64,000 nucleotides of DNA, taken from NCBI GenBank assembly GCA_030052745.1, contig JANBVO010000010.1, positions 434,001-498,000 on the forward strand, given 5' to 3'. The DNA comes from Pleurostoma richardsiae (Eukaryota > Ascomycota > Sordariomycetes > Calosphaeriales > Pleurostomataceae). Made by a program: the position numbers and the translations under genes. Below the pieces are notes generated by a model that worked only from the letters and a program-made list of their open reading frames with translations, searched no databases and had not been told where the DNA came from. The stretch's first letter is position 1, and every line of letters begins with the position of its first letter. Shown piece by piece: positions 21,530 through 33,035 of this stretch.

Positions 21530-24500
21530 ATGCGAAAGATCCACCGTCTCTTCAAAAGTCAACGGCGCTCGGAAGAGGGCGACAGCACACATGTACCTGA
21601 ACCTAATCACATCCTTGGGCCCGACGTGCTATATGATGGCACGACGGATCCCACTGGCGGAGTCGACATCGTGTTTGTGCATGGCTTACGAGGATCATCT
21701 CACACAACATGGTCCAAAGGCGACGTCTGTTGGCCCCGTGACCTTCTTAAAGACGATATTCCAGAGTCGAGGGTGATAACGTGGGGCTACGACTCAAGCG
21801 TCGCAAAAGTATCCACATATGCCAGTGTTGAGAGCATCTATGGGCACGCCGGCACCCTCCTTGTTGACCTCTCCTTCCTCCGCCGTGATATTGTACGTAC
21901 TTTTCCGACGTGGATAATCCCCTGGCATGGCCTCCTCGCTCATTGCAGTTAGACCCGTCCGATTGTGTTCGCAGCTCACAGCCTTGGGGGTTTGGTCGTG
22001 AAGGAGGCACTCATCAAAGCCGCGGCGTACAAAAGCCATGGCCGTCATCCAGATCTTGCAGAAATCTACCCGAGAACGCAAGGAATTGTCTTCTTTGGAA
22101 CCCCACATCGTGGTTCGTCGAAGGAGAACCTCGGAGAGATAGTTGCGGGGATATCAAGCTACTGCTTGCGCCAACCGAACAAGCAACTCCTCAGGACGCT
22201 GAGGACTGACTCTCACATACTGGAAAGCCAGCGGGACCAATTTATCACCATTTCCCAGGGGATCCCTGTCGTTTGTGTCCGGGAAGAACTTCCCACAGCC
22301 ATTGGCATCGTAAGCACTGCCTACAGCTCCTGAACAAAAGGTTAGTGAGTTCTGAGAAAGCCTGACATTGCACTTGAAAGATCGTTCCGGAATCATCAGC
22401 ATCGTATGATGGATTCAATGTTCAGCGCAGTTCGATCAATGCCAACCACATGGACATGGTCAGATTCTCAGAGAGAGGAGATTTGGGATATCGCAGGGCG
22501 ATTGGCCATCTATTCGACCTGACAAGAGCCTTGGAGGCACCAAAAGAAGGTATGATGCAATGTTCCGAGACTGAAGTGCAGTCGGAAACACAGCAACGAG
22601 TCTTGTTGGCGTGTAGAATCCATTGTATGACCTACAGCTGATCTTGAATGTTCCGCAGACTATAGTATCTACAAAGGCGATTGATTCTATCTATGAGCAC
22701 ATTCTGGTCAACAGCTAACGGTATCGAACAGCTATGTTGGGAGGTTTGCGTTTCCCAGGACTGGATTATCGAGAACACAATATCGACGACGCATATGAGC
22801 AGACATTCCAGTGGATAATTTCAGACCAGAAGCTGCCGAATCAAAGCTCAGAGCCAAGTTTTGTTACCTGGCTGCAATCCACGGAACCCCTTCTATGGAT
22901 TAGTGGAAAAGCGGCATCGGGAAAATCTACCTTGTTGAAATACTTGTACAACTCCCACATGGATCTGGTCCGAAATTGCCTGGAGTCTGGAGGCAGACCG
23001 CCCATTATTGCGGCCTTCTTTCTCTATGAGCGTGGAGACGGCCTACAGAAATCGCAGGAAGGGATGATGAGAAGCCTTCTCTATCAAATCCTGGTACAGG
23101 ACAGCAGGTTAATCAAGGATGTCTACAGAGGTCCTGATTCTGGACGACTCGATTGGATTAGCCTCCGGAAAAGTTTCAAGCGGGTCCTCAAAGGCCTCGA
23201 ACGCTGTGACAGGAAGCTCTTTCTCTTCCTTGACGGCCTCGACGAATATCGTATTATCGACAGGATGCATGAATATACCGAGGAAGATTTTGACCTGATG
23301 TACGACGGGGAAAATAACGATGCCGCATGGGGATTAAGCCCTTGGATTGTCGGAGGGCACCACGAGATTGCGAGATTTGTCAAGAGCCTGGGCAACAACG
23401 CCTTTGTCAAGACATGCTTTTCTAGTCGAGAGCTCACCGTGTTCGAGAATATGTTTCGGGGTCTTCCTAGGATCCAGGTGCACAATCATACCAGAGACGA
23501 TATTAAGCGAGTATGTCGGGGGCGCCTTTTAACGGAAGCACCCGACCTTGTCGACTTGGAGTCATTTGCCAACACCGTTACGGAAAGAGCTTCCGGAGTC
23601 TTCCTCTGGGTCAAACTTGTCATAGACATGCTCATAGATGGATGGACCAACGGAGACACAACAGAAGAGCTGTGGGTAACCTTGGATTCCGTTCCAGGCC
23701 GGCTTGGAGGCAAGAATGGCCTCTACATGTTGATGCTCAGACACATCCGACACGAACACAAGCCCGAATCGGCTAGAATATTTGGAGCTGTGTTACGCAC
23801 CCGCTTTCTGCTCCATATAGCGCATGTCTTTATGGCTACTGATTCTCTCTGCAATTCTGGGTCGGAAACGTCAGGATCTGAACCGTCGCGCCACCAGCAT
23901 ACTTGCATATCTCTCAAGGACTTTGAGTCACATTGCGAGGCCAAGGCCCGGAGGTTGAAAAGTCGCTGTGCGGGGCTTTTGGAGGCCGACCCCGAAGTGC
24001 GGTTCATGCATCAGACTGCAAAAGAATTCATGTCCCGTCAGTACGTTTGGGAGACTATCTTTGGTATCACGAGAGACGACCAGAGCTACATCATGCTGTC
24101 GGCTCTTGTCAGGGGCTCTATCGAATTCATTCGAATGTTGAATAGGCTTGACCTACCCGAGTCCTTCAGAAACAACTGGATACCGCAGGACCGGGAACTA
24201 GTCTCCGTCCAGGGCACAATGAACCATCTAACACAAGCCGATATCTTTGTTGATAACTGTTCCGACGGCTTTGAGGCGCATGCAAGTCTAGTCGATCTCC
24301 TTGATGAGACATTCAAGGCTTGCGGGAATGTAGTAAGCAACCCTTGCCTGGCGGGCATTTCCTCGACAGACGAGGAACTGTCTCAGTTCCCCAACTCCAT
24401 GCCAGAGACTCCTGCTCGATGGTTCAACGTCTATCCGGCGGCTCCGAGTACCCCGGTCTTTTTCAGCGATTTCAACGCCTATGCAACACAATACGATCTT

Positions 24501-25151
24501 GCGAACTATATTGACTACAAACTACGGTCCAAACCACCACTTGAGAGAGTGGAGTCTGCTCAAGAACTCTTCGCGGCCGCGTTTACTGTATACGAACTCA
24601 GGCGCACTCGCCCCCTGCTAGCTTCCGAGCGTGTCGTCGAAGTACTCTTGTCGAACGGAGGATCTCCTGACAAGGTTATGAGTAGATACGCAAAAGCGGG
24701 TAACGAGGATGAGGAACAAATTATTGAGATACAGTACACGCCTTGGATGGATCTGGTGGAAGCAGGTTACGGCTCTTTTGGCCCTTCAAACGGCATCTTA
24801 TTCCGCCACAGACAAGCTGCATTCGGATTCCGGCCCATCCTCTGGCATGAATCTCAACGAACAAAGCATCGTCCTAGTTCCTTCTTGCAATGGCTTCAGC
24901 TTGTCTTGCTGCTTCTAGAGTACGGCGCCAACGTCAATGAGCCAGTACGTGTCTCGATTAAGCGGCCTGTCCCCGTTGACGTCAAGGAGGCGGACCGAGA
25001 CGAGGTTACTACGGCCGCTTCAGTCCTCGAGTTGATCCTAAAGTTACAACCAGGCTCGGAGACACGAGCCAAGGATTTAGTGAAGAAGATCAAGAAACAC
25101 ATCCAGGGGAACGTCAGCCCCCTTGCGACTGAGGATCGGTCGTCGCCTTGA
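21530..25151 (+). CDS. Fungal NLR: lipase-like (SesB-type) N-terminus, NACHT NTPase, ankyrin-like C-terminus
   Basis: Four exons (21530-21892, 21953-22309, 22381-22612, 22732-25151) give an open 1123-residue protein. The N-terminus is an alpha/beta-hydrolase of the kind fused to fungal NLRs (SesB-like): VDIVFVHGLRGSSHTTW, then the nucleophile elbow AHSLGGL (Ser131) formed just after the first splice, then GIVFFGTPHRG. A linker leads to LGGLRFPGLDYR, the usual pre-NACHT block. The NACHT core has Walker A GKAASGKST (376-384) and Walker B LFLFLDGLDEY (480-490), followed by winged-helix-like sequence with SGVFLWVKLVI and VRFMHQTAKEFM. Near the C-terminus, VEVLLSNGGSPD (about 951) and LLLEYGANVNEP (about 1041) look like degenerate ankyrin repeats. 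Such proteins are STAND-class intracellular receptors. The ligand is unknown. The first ATG in frame is 21530. Confidence 0.9.
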
Positions 25152-25804
25152 TGTGACCCCAAGCTTGCAAAAGAATGAGCACTTTAAGCAGGTGAGGCCG
25201 TGCCGTTATACAATACGCCTCTTACACCTGCGCGCAGGAGCTAACCCGACGCAGTGTCGGCTTCACTCACCGCAGACGCCCCTTATCTGGGGTTGGTAGT
25301 TCAAGGGAGACTGGAGCGGCTGTTTCTCTAGTCGTTGGCTGGCAATGCAGACTTGAAAGCCACTTTGGAGATACGAAGGCTTCGGATGTCGGAGGCCACC
25401 GGGTATACGGATATAAACATCAGCACACGAAGCTGCCTAGATCAGATCACACGCTCCGACAAAGTCCACACTTCTTACTGGAATCGCCAAGTAATCGGCA
25501 AACCTTCCAACATGCCGCTTACGTACTGTGTAGGAATGCCGATCATCCCACTGCGCAGCCCGAGTTCCTACCTCTCTGGTCAGGTCTCGAGTTTAACAGA
25601 GAATGGCCGCGTGGACACTAATTAACAACATGACTTTTGGTCTCAGTCGGCAATGGACTATCAATTATATATCTCCAGCCCGTGGCAGCACTCTTTCGTT
25701 CTTCCTAACATCTGAACTTCAAAATGAAAGCAGCTCCTGTGCTCGCCAAACTGCATTTCAAACTTGCCGCAGCATCTCCTGCAAGATTTGCTCACTCCCT
25801 TGCC
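25152..25804. other. Intergenic, no supported gene
   Basis: This holds the 3' flank of the NLR and the presumed promoter of the NmrA-like gene. A 96-codon frame at 25335-25625 shows no family resemblance. The ATG at 25724 is in frame with the next gene and could extend it by 27 residues. Confidence 0.4.
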
Positions 25805-26749
25805 ATGGGAAAATACGTCCTTACCGGTGTCGATGGCCAACTGGGCCGTGTGGCAGCGCAACACGCGCTCTCCATAGCAGGCCCATCGGACAAGCTTGTA
25901 TTCGCGTCTCCATTCCCCGACAAGATTCCCGCGGAGTCCATCAAGGAATGGAAAGAGAAAGGCGCTGAGCTGGCGTACGCCAGCTACGACGACCCCCTAA
26001 GCATGGAGAAGGTCTTCAATGGCGCCGACGCCGTCACCTTAATCTCAACCTGGATGATAGGCAACATCCGCCGCAAACAGCACCGCAGAGCGATCAGTGC
26101 TGCGAAGGCAGCGGGTGTTAAGCGCATCTGCTACACATCCTACATTGGCGCGGGCATCGCGGAGAACACGCCCCTCGTGGCATCGGATCACCGGGACACA
26201 GAGCAGGCCATCTTCGAGTCCGGCCTCGAGTGGAACATCCAGAGGAACAACTTCTACCTGGACAACTACTTCGGGACTCTCTTCCCGATGGTCCAGAATG
26301 TATGTGGAGGCAAATGGTACTGGAACAGCAACGGGACTCCAGCGGGATTCGTCGCTAAAGCAGACTGCTCGCGCGTGGCCGCGTCTCTGCTCCTGGGGAA
26401 AGGGGAGCCAAACAAAATTTACGACGTCACAGGCCCTGAGTTGATCTCTGACTACAAGTTCCTGGACATGGTCCGAGAGTACACAGGGTGGACGTGCGAG
26501 CTCGTGCCGATGACGGATGAACAACTGTACGAGTACTGGGGTGGCCGAGGCGTACCTAAGACGGTCGAGGGCGACTTTTCAAAGAGTCCCATTCCGCTCT
26601 GCTGTGACGATATCATCACTAACACAACCGAGATCCGGGACGGGACGATGGCGGTGGTGTCGGATTCCGTGGAGAAACTGACGGGGAGGAAGCCACTGTC
26701 GGCGAAGGACGTGATGCTGCTCTACAAGGACGTTCTGCCTAAGGCCTAG
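25805..26749 (+). CDS. NmrA-like NAD(P)-binding family protein
   Basis: A single exon of 314 residues. The N-terminus MGKYVLTGVDGQLGRVAAQHAL carries a GxxGxxG-type Rossmann motif, followed by DKLVFASPFPDK and AELAYASYDDPLSMEKVFNGADAVTLIST, the layout of NmrA/QorB-like atypical SDRs. KRICYTSYIGA and LEWNIQRNNFYLDNY match the family's central region. The catalytic SDR tyrosine-lysine pair is not evident. Members act as redox-sensing regulators (NmrA binds the GATA factor AreA) or as reductases; this one is nearer the reductase-like branch by eye, so no regulatory role should be assumed. The start at 25805 fits the Rossmann N-terminus. The alternative ATG at 25724 would add a basic, hydroxylated segment that could be a mitochondrial presequence. 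Confidence 0.87.
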   Translation: MGKYVLTGVDGQLGRVAAQHALSIAGPSDKLVFASPFPDKIPAESIKEWKEKGAELAYASYDDPLSMEKVFNGADAVTLISTWMIGNIRRKQHRRAISAAKAAGVKRICYTSYIGAGIAENTPLVASDHRDTEQAIFESGLEWNIQRNNFYLDNYFGTLFPMVQNVCGGKWYWNSNGTPAGFVAKADCSRVAASLLLGKGEPNKIYDVTGPELISDYKFLDMVREYTGWTCELVPMTDEQLYEYWGGRGVPKTVEGDFSKSPIPLCCDDIITNTTEIRDGTMAVVSDSVEKLTGRKPLSAKDVMLLYKDVLPKA

Positions 26750-27113
26750 ATGGTGACCGCTGTGGCTGTATGCAGTCGTTGCAGAGGCATTCTATTGGTG
26801 GTGCTGCTGCAGGGTGTACGGGGGTGAATGCTGGGAGTACAGAGACGTTCGAGCACAGATAATAGCCTGCTGCAGGTTTTACACCCTGTGGCTGACCCCG
26901 AGCGTTGGCAGGGCGCTTGGCATGTACCGTCGAAGCGAGTGTACATGTTGTCTTCCGCAAGGCTCTGACCATTCTCCTCGAGACAGAAATGCCTGCTGTT
27001 CCCCCGAGACTGCTAACCGCCAGGCCGCCACCAAACCGCCGCATCCACACTTCCGTTATTCACTTTGCTCTTTCGACCCAAACCCGAGCTCTCCCTTTCC
27101 CAGGTACCGCGCG
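26750..27113. other. Short intergenic region
   Basis: A 364-bp gap between the NmrA-like gene and the C2H2 gene. It contains the presumed promoter of the latter. Frames here are extensions of the downstream gene or are unsupported. Confidence 0.4.
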
Positions 27114-27933
27114 ATGGAGAGGTACTTCGCTGAATTCGATGAAGACACCCTGGCCGGCGACTTCACCGACCCGCCCTACATGGATCCCACCAACCAGTTG
27201 CTGTGGACACAAGAGGCGGATCCATTGCCAGCACCATCAGCAGGGTGGACTGAGAATGTGGCTTCGTCCGGGACGAATGCCAGTGGCTTACAGGCTCTGC
27301 AACACGCAGAACCGTAAGCCTCACTTTTCTTTTTTTAACTAACTTGACTCTTGTGTAACGTGTGTTGCGCACGTGACACAGTGCCAGTCGCCTACAGGTC
27401 GGAGCTCGAACGCCTGTTACAAATGCAACTTAGCCTTTCAAACGCAGGCGGAACTACAACAGCATGGAAGGCAGACGGGCCATCGTCCATTCATCTGCAA
27501 ATGTGGCCGGGAATTCAACAGGCGCGACTCCCTCCAGCGCCACCTCACCTCCAAGGGAGTCCAACTCCAGGGCGCTGCCGCGAAACCTAAGCACCCCTGC
27601 CCGGTCTGCAAGATGAACGACGTAGACAAGGGCTTCACCCGGCGCGACAAGCTCCTTCAGCATCTACGACTGTACCACAAGATGAGCGACAAAGACATCG
27701 ACCAGTACATGCTCCGCCGCCCTAAAAAGAAGGCCGTGGCCCCGGCCCCAGCCCTAATCCCGGCCCCGGCTGCCGCACCTGGACCTGCATCTGCGCTCTT
27801 CCCGGCCATTCTGCCCGCTAGCGCCCCACCTGCTGATTTTGGGCCGAACCTGGATGTTCTGGTCAATGACATGGAATTTCTCCAATATCTTGATGACTTC
27901 TTTCAAACTCAGCTGGATTCCAATGACTTCTAA
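27114..27933 (+). CDS. Small C2H2 zinc-finger protein, probable transcription factor
   Basis: The first exon starts at ATG 27114 (MERYFAEFDEDTLAGDF, acidic) and ends at a strong GTAAGC donor (27314). The only in-frame acceptor I find is at 27403-27404, giving PSNACYKCN and a 242-residue product; this acceptor is less certain than others in the window. Three finger-like units follow: CYKCNLAF...HGRQTGH, CKCGREF...H (partial, one cysteine pair spaced CxC), and CPVCKMND...HLRLYH. A long Pro/Ala segment and an acidic C-terminus (DMEFLQYLDDFFQTQ) resemble an activation region. The target is unknown. Confidence 0.75.
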
Positions 27934-28737
27934 TTGGGCTTACATTGGTGTGGACGGGAGGTATACAATTGGACACACGGTCGTTTGCTTCGTTTTGGCT
28001 TGGATCTTTGCGCTGTTGATTTAGACCATTCGCTCGCTACCTCTCTAGCAATCAGACTTATCTTGCTTTCTTTCCGTTTCTGTGGTCCAAGGGCTCTGAA
28101 TCCTACAGTTTACCTTAGCTGTCACTCCAGAACACAGCTCCATAGCAAAAGCCAACGTAGGCTCACGCCCCAGAGCGGGCGCGTGCCTTTCAGCGTCCCG
28201 GGGGTTCGTTTCCGACCCTCTGTAATTTTCGCATCCCTTTTTCTACTGCTGTTCCAGGCCAAGAATCTCGGTGTCATCAGACTTGGAGAGGGGTTAGAGC
28301 GCATAACCTTTATGAAAGAGGGCATGAGTGTCTGACGGGTTGGTGGTGCGCGGACCGTGGGGGCGAGGAGCGAGGAGGAATAATGGCCGTGAGTCTTGTT
28401 TTCCAGCTTGGTTCCTGCATTATTAACCCACATTCGAAAAACAGCCCAGTGAAAATCCCAAATTCCACTTGCGCTACTGGAGCAGCCCGCAACCTCAGTG
28501 GAGTGGAAGTTTTGCTGGTCCTCCTTTTCTTTCGTCTGTCTTCAGTTATAATTATCTCTCACTTCTATTTTGAGCCAGGGAGACAGATATCTCTAATGGC
28601 GCACATCACGATGTGCTATGCTTGCTCTGGATCACCTAATGATGCGCACCCCATTATAAAGGTCACAAGAGATATGTTCACAGGGGCGCAAGCCATCTAT
28701 ATAACCTTGACACACGGATCATTCCAGAACGGCTTTT
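27934..28737. other. Intergenic, convergent 3' flanks
   Basis: This lies between the stop of the C2H2 gene and the stop of the minus-strand sulfotransferase-like gene. Frames up to 133 codons exist on both strands but have no recognisable domain. Nothing else is supported. Confidence 0.4.
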
Positions 28738-29772
28738 TCAACGCGACAGCGCATATATAGTTGCCACCAAAGCCAAGAGGAATAGCAACGACATCCGGAG
28801 AAATGCCTTGCCAATCCATCTCTTGACGCATTGCTCCTCCCTTGCCTTCCAGCCCCCGACAACAGCATTGACGTGTGGGAATGGAGTGCTTGGAATCGGC
28901 TTGTCCAGAAATTTGCAGAGTGGCTCCCATCCGTCTCCCACTTTCCACTCGAGCAGTTTGGCCCGGGGAACCAGCCCACGTACCATGTCGCAGTGCTCTG
29001 GCCGCAACTATCAGCATTTAACGCACCAGACAAACACAGAAGTCCTAAAAGCCAAGGGCCGGGGTCAAGATTGAGACAACAGACCTCGATAGATCCACTT
29101 CCCGTTCTTCCTAATTGTATTGGCTAGATCCCCATCCGGTGCTCGGAACAGCAGCGGCCACAGGAGCCGCTCGTACACGTGCCAGGCCCAGAAGCACTCC
29201 CGGCCGAAGAAGCTCGCCAGCCAAAACACCCAGCTCTCGTTGACGTGCACTAGCGTATTCACGGCACTCTGATGCCACGCATCGAGGTCGCCCCTCGTGT
29301 TTAAAATAACCTTGGCATCTGGGTAGGCGGCGATCATCTCCGCCGCGAAGACGCTCGACGCCGCGTCCGTGACGGCGACGGAGTGCCCGAGGAGGGCGTC
29401 GAACTCGGCGGCGGTGATGGACGACTCGCCATCGGGGCTGCCGAACCACTTCTTGCGAGCGAGACGGACCCACCCCGGGGAGTAACAGTCCTCGTCGTAG
29501 ATGATGTCCCACCCGTGATAGGTGTGGTCGTATCCCAGCGTGAGCAGAGCCTGCTGCAGGGACTCGGTGCCAGATCTCGGTGGACCGACGCAGATGACCT
29601 CCATGGGCTTCGTGCGTCTTCGTGGAGGCGGATCCGGCATTCTGTACAGATACTCTACCAGGTGCCACCATCCGCTGTCGAGGCTGACGCTCGGGACCAT
29701 CTTCCCTAGCTCATGTAGAGTGTCCCTCACTCTTCGTGATGGTTTAGATGTCTCGGTATGATTCACTCCCAT
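28738..29772 (-). CDS. P-loop sulfotransferase-fold protein with C-terminal membrane anchor
   Basis: Two exons (29772-29085, 28997-28738) are joined across an 87-nt intron and give 315 residues; the junction yields WIYREHCDMVRGLVP, the expected family sequence. The 5'-PSB loop that binds PAPS-type cofactors is VGPPRSGTESL, and the later conserved segments are DKDAKVILNTR-like (YPDAKVILNTRGDLDAWHQS) and LLEWKVGDGWEPLCKFL. This is the Sulfotransfer_4 group, often mislabelled NAD-dependent epimerase in fungi. A hydrophobic stretch near the end (LLFLLALVATIYAL) predicts a tail anchor, which is common in this group. The acceptor substrate is unknown; small-molecule tailoring is possible. ATG 29772 (MGVNHTETSK) is preferred over the more upstream ATG at 29898. 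Confidence 0.85.
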
Positions 29773-30798
29773 GGTTCTTGAGGTTGAAGCCTGGGTACAA
29801 ATATGGGTATTTGCTGTCAAGAGAAACAACTTAGTCTGATGATACCCAGGAGAGCGAGAGCCAGCCAGATATAATACTCTGTGAGACTGGCCGATCATTA
29901 CGCCGATAACGCGACGCTGCCACAGTTGACCCGCAAAAAAAAGGCCCGTAGATCTACCCCAGATTACCTTAATTCGGAGAAAGGCTTTTGAATGCGAGCT
30001 TCGGATGTGGGCGCCAAGGACCCATCAGTTCCGCTCCCCACACTCTATCATATTACTTGCCCTTGCATGGGCCCGGGATGCCGGCATCGAAAGATAAATC
30101 TCTTGGCGCGGCACTGGCAAGCCGACGCTGGTTCTGCAAGTCACGCTCTACGGAGGGAGAGGCATGTGTCATGGGTAAATACGTTTCACAATTAGTGCAT
30201 GAAAATATCGTGGTCGCATGGGTATACATACTCAGAAGGTTTCCTGACAGGAATACTTATATTGCGAAATTATGACAGTGGACGTCGCATTTTCTCCCAG
30301 AGTCATTTTACTACCCGCTCTTAGCCATCCATCTCGGCCGTGGCCGCTAGTTGAAACTCGAAGACTCGATCCAAGGTCTGCTTTGCCTGTAAATGTTTCG
30401 GGATTTGGAAGGCGGGTGTATTGGGCCGGTGTACAGATCCTTTAGGTTTGGTGTAGAATTCGCAAGGGAATCAGTATGTTCACAGCGGCATGGAAAGGAC
30501 ATAGGCAGAATGCCCATTTAGTTTAGGCAACAGCTAAGGTTCAGCTTGCCGATGAACAAGTGGTTCCCTGGCGGGCGGTCTTATAACTATTCAGTTGTAG
30601 CCCTAACCCAGGGGTCCAGCCCTGCACTTGTGATGGAGTCCTTGCCGAGTCATATGGTTACCTATGCTAAGATATTCTGCCAGCCGTGACCTTCTAAGGA
30701 GCTTGGACCCCCTGGGCCCAAGCCCTTACACACTCGGATCTCTATGCCAGGTAGAAGACAAATAGAAGAAGGAAAAATGTGAAATAAACTTAGATGAC
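29773..30798. other. Intergenic, no supported gene
   Basis: A 1.0-kb gap containing the sulfotransferase-like promoter and the 3' flank of the Zn2Cys6 gene. Two short overlapping frames at 29988-30275 show no family. No repeat or RNA gene was recognised. Confidence 0.45.
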
Positions 30799-32553
30799 TT
30801 ATACAAACAACCAATGCTCCTCTTGCTTCCATAGAAAGTCTAGCCATGTTTCCCCCCCATCGCTCCGGGTGTCTCGAGTCCAGACTCTTTCAAGCATTTC
30901 GGCCGCACTTCTAGCATTACAGCAGCAAGATGCTATCCAGATGTGTTGAAAGACTGACCTCACTGCTTCACGACTCTCAATCGCTCGGGCCTCAGCACCA
31001 AGAATGAAGGCGGGCCACACTAGGCTCTTTATGTGGAAGTCGTTGGGGGGTATTGAAAGCATACTACCAATGGCAGGTGGAAGAGCCTCCTGGATATAGA
31101 GTTTAGACAAATACTGCCTGTGGTGTGGTGAGCCTATAACATAAGAAGCGTAGACTTCGACCGCTGTTTTGTAGGCGATTGCCAGGTTATATCGTGATTC
31201 AAAATGCTGCTGATTGGGAAAGTCCCTTGCCCATTCCAGTGGCGAGAATTCAGAAAGCTGCTTGCAAATTTCGGTGACGGTATGTGACGGCTGAGGCGAG
31301 ATTTGGCTACGCGTGGGACGGTGAGAGTTGATTGCCGACAGCAGATACAGAAGTTCAGCTGGGCAACCAACCCATGTTTGGTCTTCGGATTGTCGCAGTA
31401 CCTCCGCCAGTGGGCGGTCTGAGGGAATAGAGAGGGGAAGGGGAGGGTCATCTGCTCTTGTAAGAGTATTCCCAATAATGTCGAACCTATCCAAGGCTTA
31501 GTAACCCATCGTCAAAAGGGGGCAGGGATGCTTACGTTGTGCAGGCTGTACTGAAGTAACCAGCCCATTTAGTCAAGGCGGAGTCCTCCCCAAAGATCAG
31601 CTTCCGTCTCCGCAAGAGCTCTTCCGCTCCTTTCAGATGGTGTCGCCACCCTTGCCTCCCGGACTCTACCACATCCATACAGATGAACAAAACTATTGTT
31701 GCAATTGTCGAATCGTCGGCTTTTCCGTCGCCTGCCTCGATATCTTTCTGCAAATAGTGTAAAGCCATCTGCTTGTGCCTCAATGCAGCCTTCATTGACT
31801 TGTTGGAATCCACATGGGATATTTGCTGGTCGAGCATCTCAGTCGAGGACCATAAAATTGACCTTTGAGATTCGTTCGGTTCTGCAGGGATTCGCAGTTT
31901 GTTAACAACCAGTCTATGGGTGTAATGAATTGCCGATATTGAGATCATGATGTGCTTGAGCGCTTGTCCATCTGGCATAAGTTGCATTAAAGCTAGAAAT
32001 GGGTTTGAGGACGGCCTGTTGTAGACGACACATTCCTTGGATAACTCTTGTGCAACTGTGGCAATGTTCTACTTTAGTGATCGGGTATATTGATTGGGTA
32101 CCTTTTATCAAAGGATAGGGGTGATTACTTACAGTAGCGAACGTAGTTTTTATCCTCAACGCACAGGGCTTCTATGTGTGGATCCCCAAATGATCTTAGT
32201 AACGAAACGGATAGCTGAGATGTTTCCACATGCAAGAGTGAGTCTTCCATGGGCGCCGTTTCAAGGGAGTCCTCTGTGTAATGTGGACTTGAGGACCGCT
32301 CGAGACCAGCAGTCTCTTCTTGAGTCACGCTCATTCCCCCAAAAGTGCTTTTCCCGGTCATTTTCCCTCTGCTGGCAATACCATTTGCCCACCTAAGTCG
32401 CTTTGGTTGTTCATAGCCGAGACATTTGAGCATCAGCCTAGAACAACGCTCACAGGTAGGCAGAAGTCTATCGCATCTGACCCGCTTCTGTCGGCACGTA
32501 CGGCAGGACTTTGATGACCGATCTCCGCTATGACCGGGTCTAGACGTTTCCAT
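30799..32553 (-). CDS. Zn2Cys6 transcription factor with fungal-specific regulatory domain
   Basis: Three exons (32553-32133, 32055-31536, 31486-30799) give 542 residues. The cluster at about residues 17-44 is CRTCRQKRVRCDRLLPTCERCSRLMLKC, in the standard CX2CX6CX5CX2CX6C spacing. The remainder fits the Fungal_trans_2 type: MLDQQISHVDSNKSMKAALRHKQMALHYLQKDI, then TIVLFICMDVVESG with WRHHLKGAEELL, then a C-terminal AFILGAEARAIESREAVRSVFQHIW block. Both introns (77 and 49 nt) restore frame exactly. The gene diverges from the urea-type symporter gene across 482 bp, making the symporter the natural candidate target. That is inference; the family also includes regulators of secondary metabolism and carbon use. 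Confidence 0.9.
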
Positions 32554-33035
32554 TGTGTGCGCGCGTGTTGGCGCTATTTAATCCACAGGTCCTGGCAGGA
32601 TGGGTCAACCAATGCTTGTCTGGCATTCCCAAGAGATGTCCACGAGCAAGTGTGTAAGGGGAATCACGCATGCTGGGACCCGGGACAACCCTCTTTATAG
32701 ACGGAGTCTCCTTTAGGCAGCCAAGACGCGGCCCCTGTCGGTTCTTCGTTAACGTGCTTCGTGCTTCACCTTGGTCCCGGTGTGGACCGAATAGGCGGCC
32801 TTCTCATTGGTCCCCTTCTTGACGACATCTTTAGTCCCGATAACCTCATCATACCTAATTACACATAATCGATCATGAGCTATGTCGCCTTGAAGGATAG
32901 TGGTAGTTATGTGTATTGCTTATAAGAAGCTTGTGCTTCTTTTTCCCAGATGCGTAACCTATCTTTCCCAACCCGAGTGTTCTCATTTTCGATCACGTTC
33001 CTCTCCTCTGCGAGTCGAGTTGATATATTATGCAA
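32554..33035. promoter_or_regulatory. Shared divergent promoter with CGG-N6-CCG site
   Basis: This separates the Zn2Cys6 gene (-) and the DUR3-like gene (+). At 32778-32789 there is CGGTGTGGACCG, an inverted CGG pair with 6-bp spacing, embedded in a longer imperfect palindrome (GGTCC at 32773-32777, GGACC at 32784-32788). CGG-N6-CCG is the site class bound by Ppr1 and the purine regulator UaY. GATA-type sites are sparse here (one GATAAC, one AGATAG). Confidence 0.5.

Noticed and set aside
22548-22580. A second small intron in the linker exon of the NLR
   Set aside because: It would be only about 32 nt, below the usual minimum, and the frame is open without it.
25805-26749. Assignment of the NmrA-like protein as the nitrogen regulator NmrA itself
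   Set aside because: It is 314 residues and resembles the reductase-like branch; the proximity to nitrogen transporters is not evidence of that function.
28140-28270. A tRNA-like stretch with a GGGTTCG segment
   Set aside because: No matching acceptor stem, A box or anticodon arm could be drawn around it.
12874-29772. A canonical secondary-metabolite gene cluster
   Set aside because: No PKS, NRPS, terpene cyclase, DMATS or precursor-peptide gene is present, and tailoring-type enzymes are scattered; kept only as a weak cluster idea.
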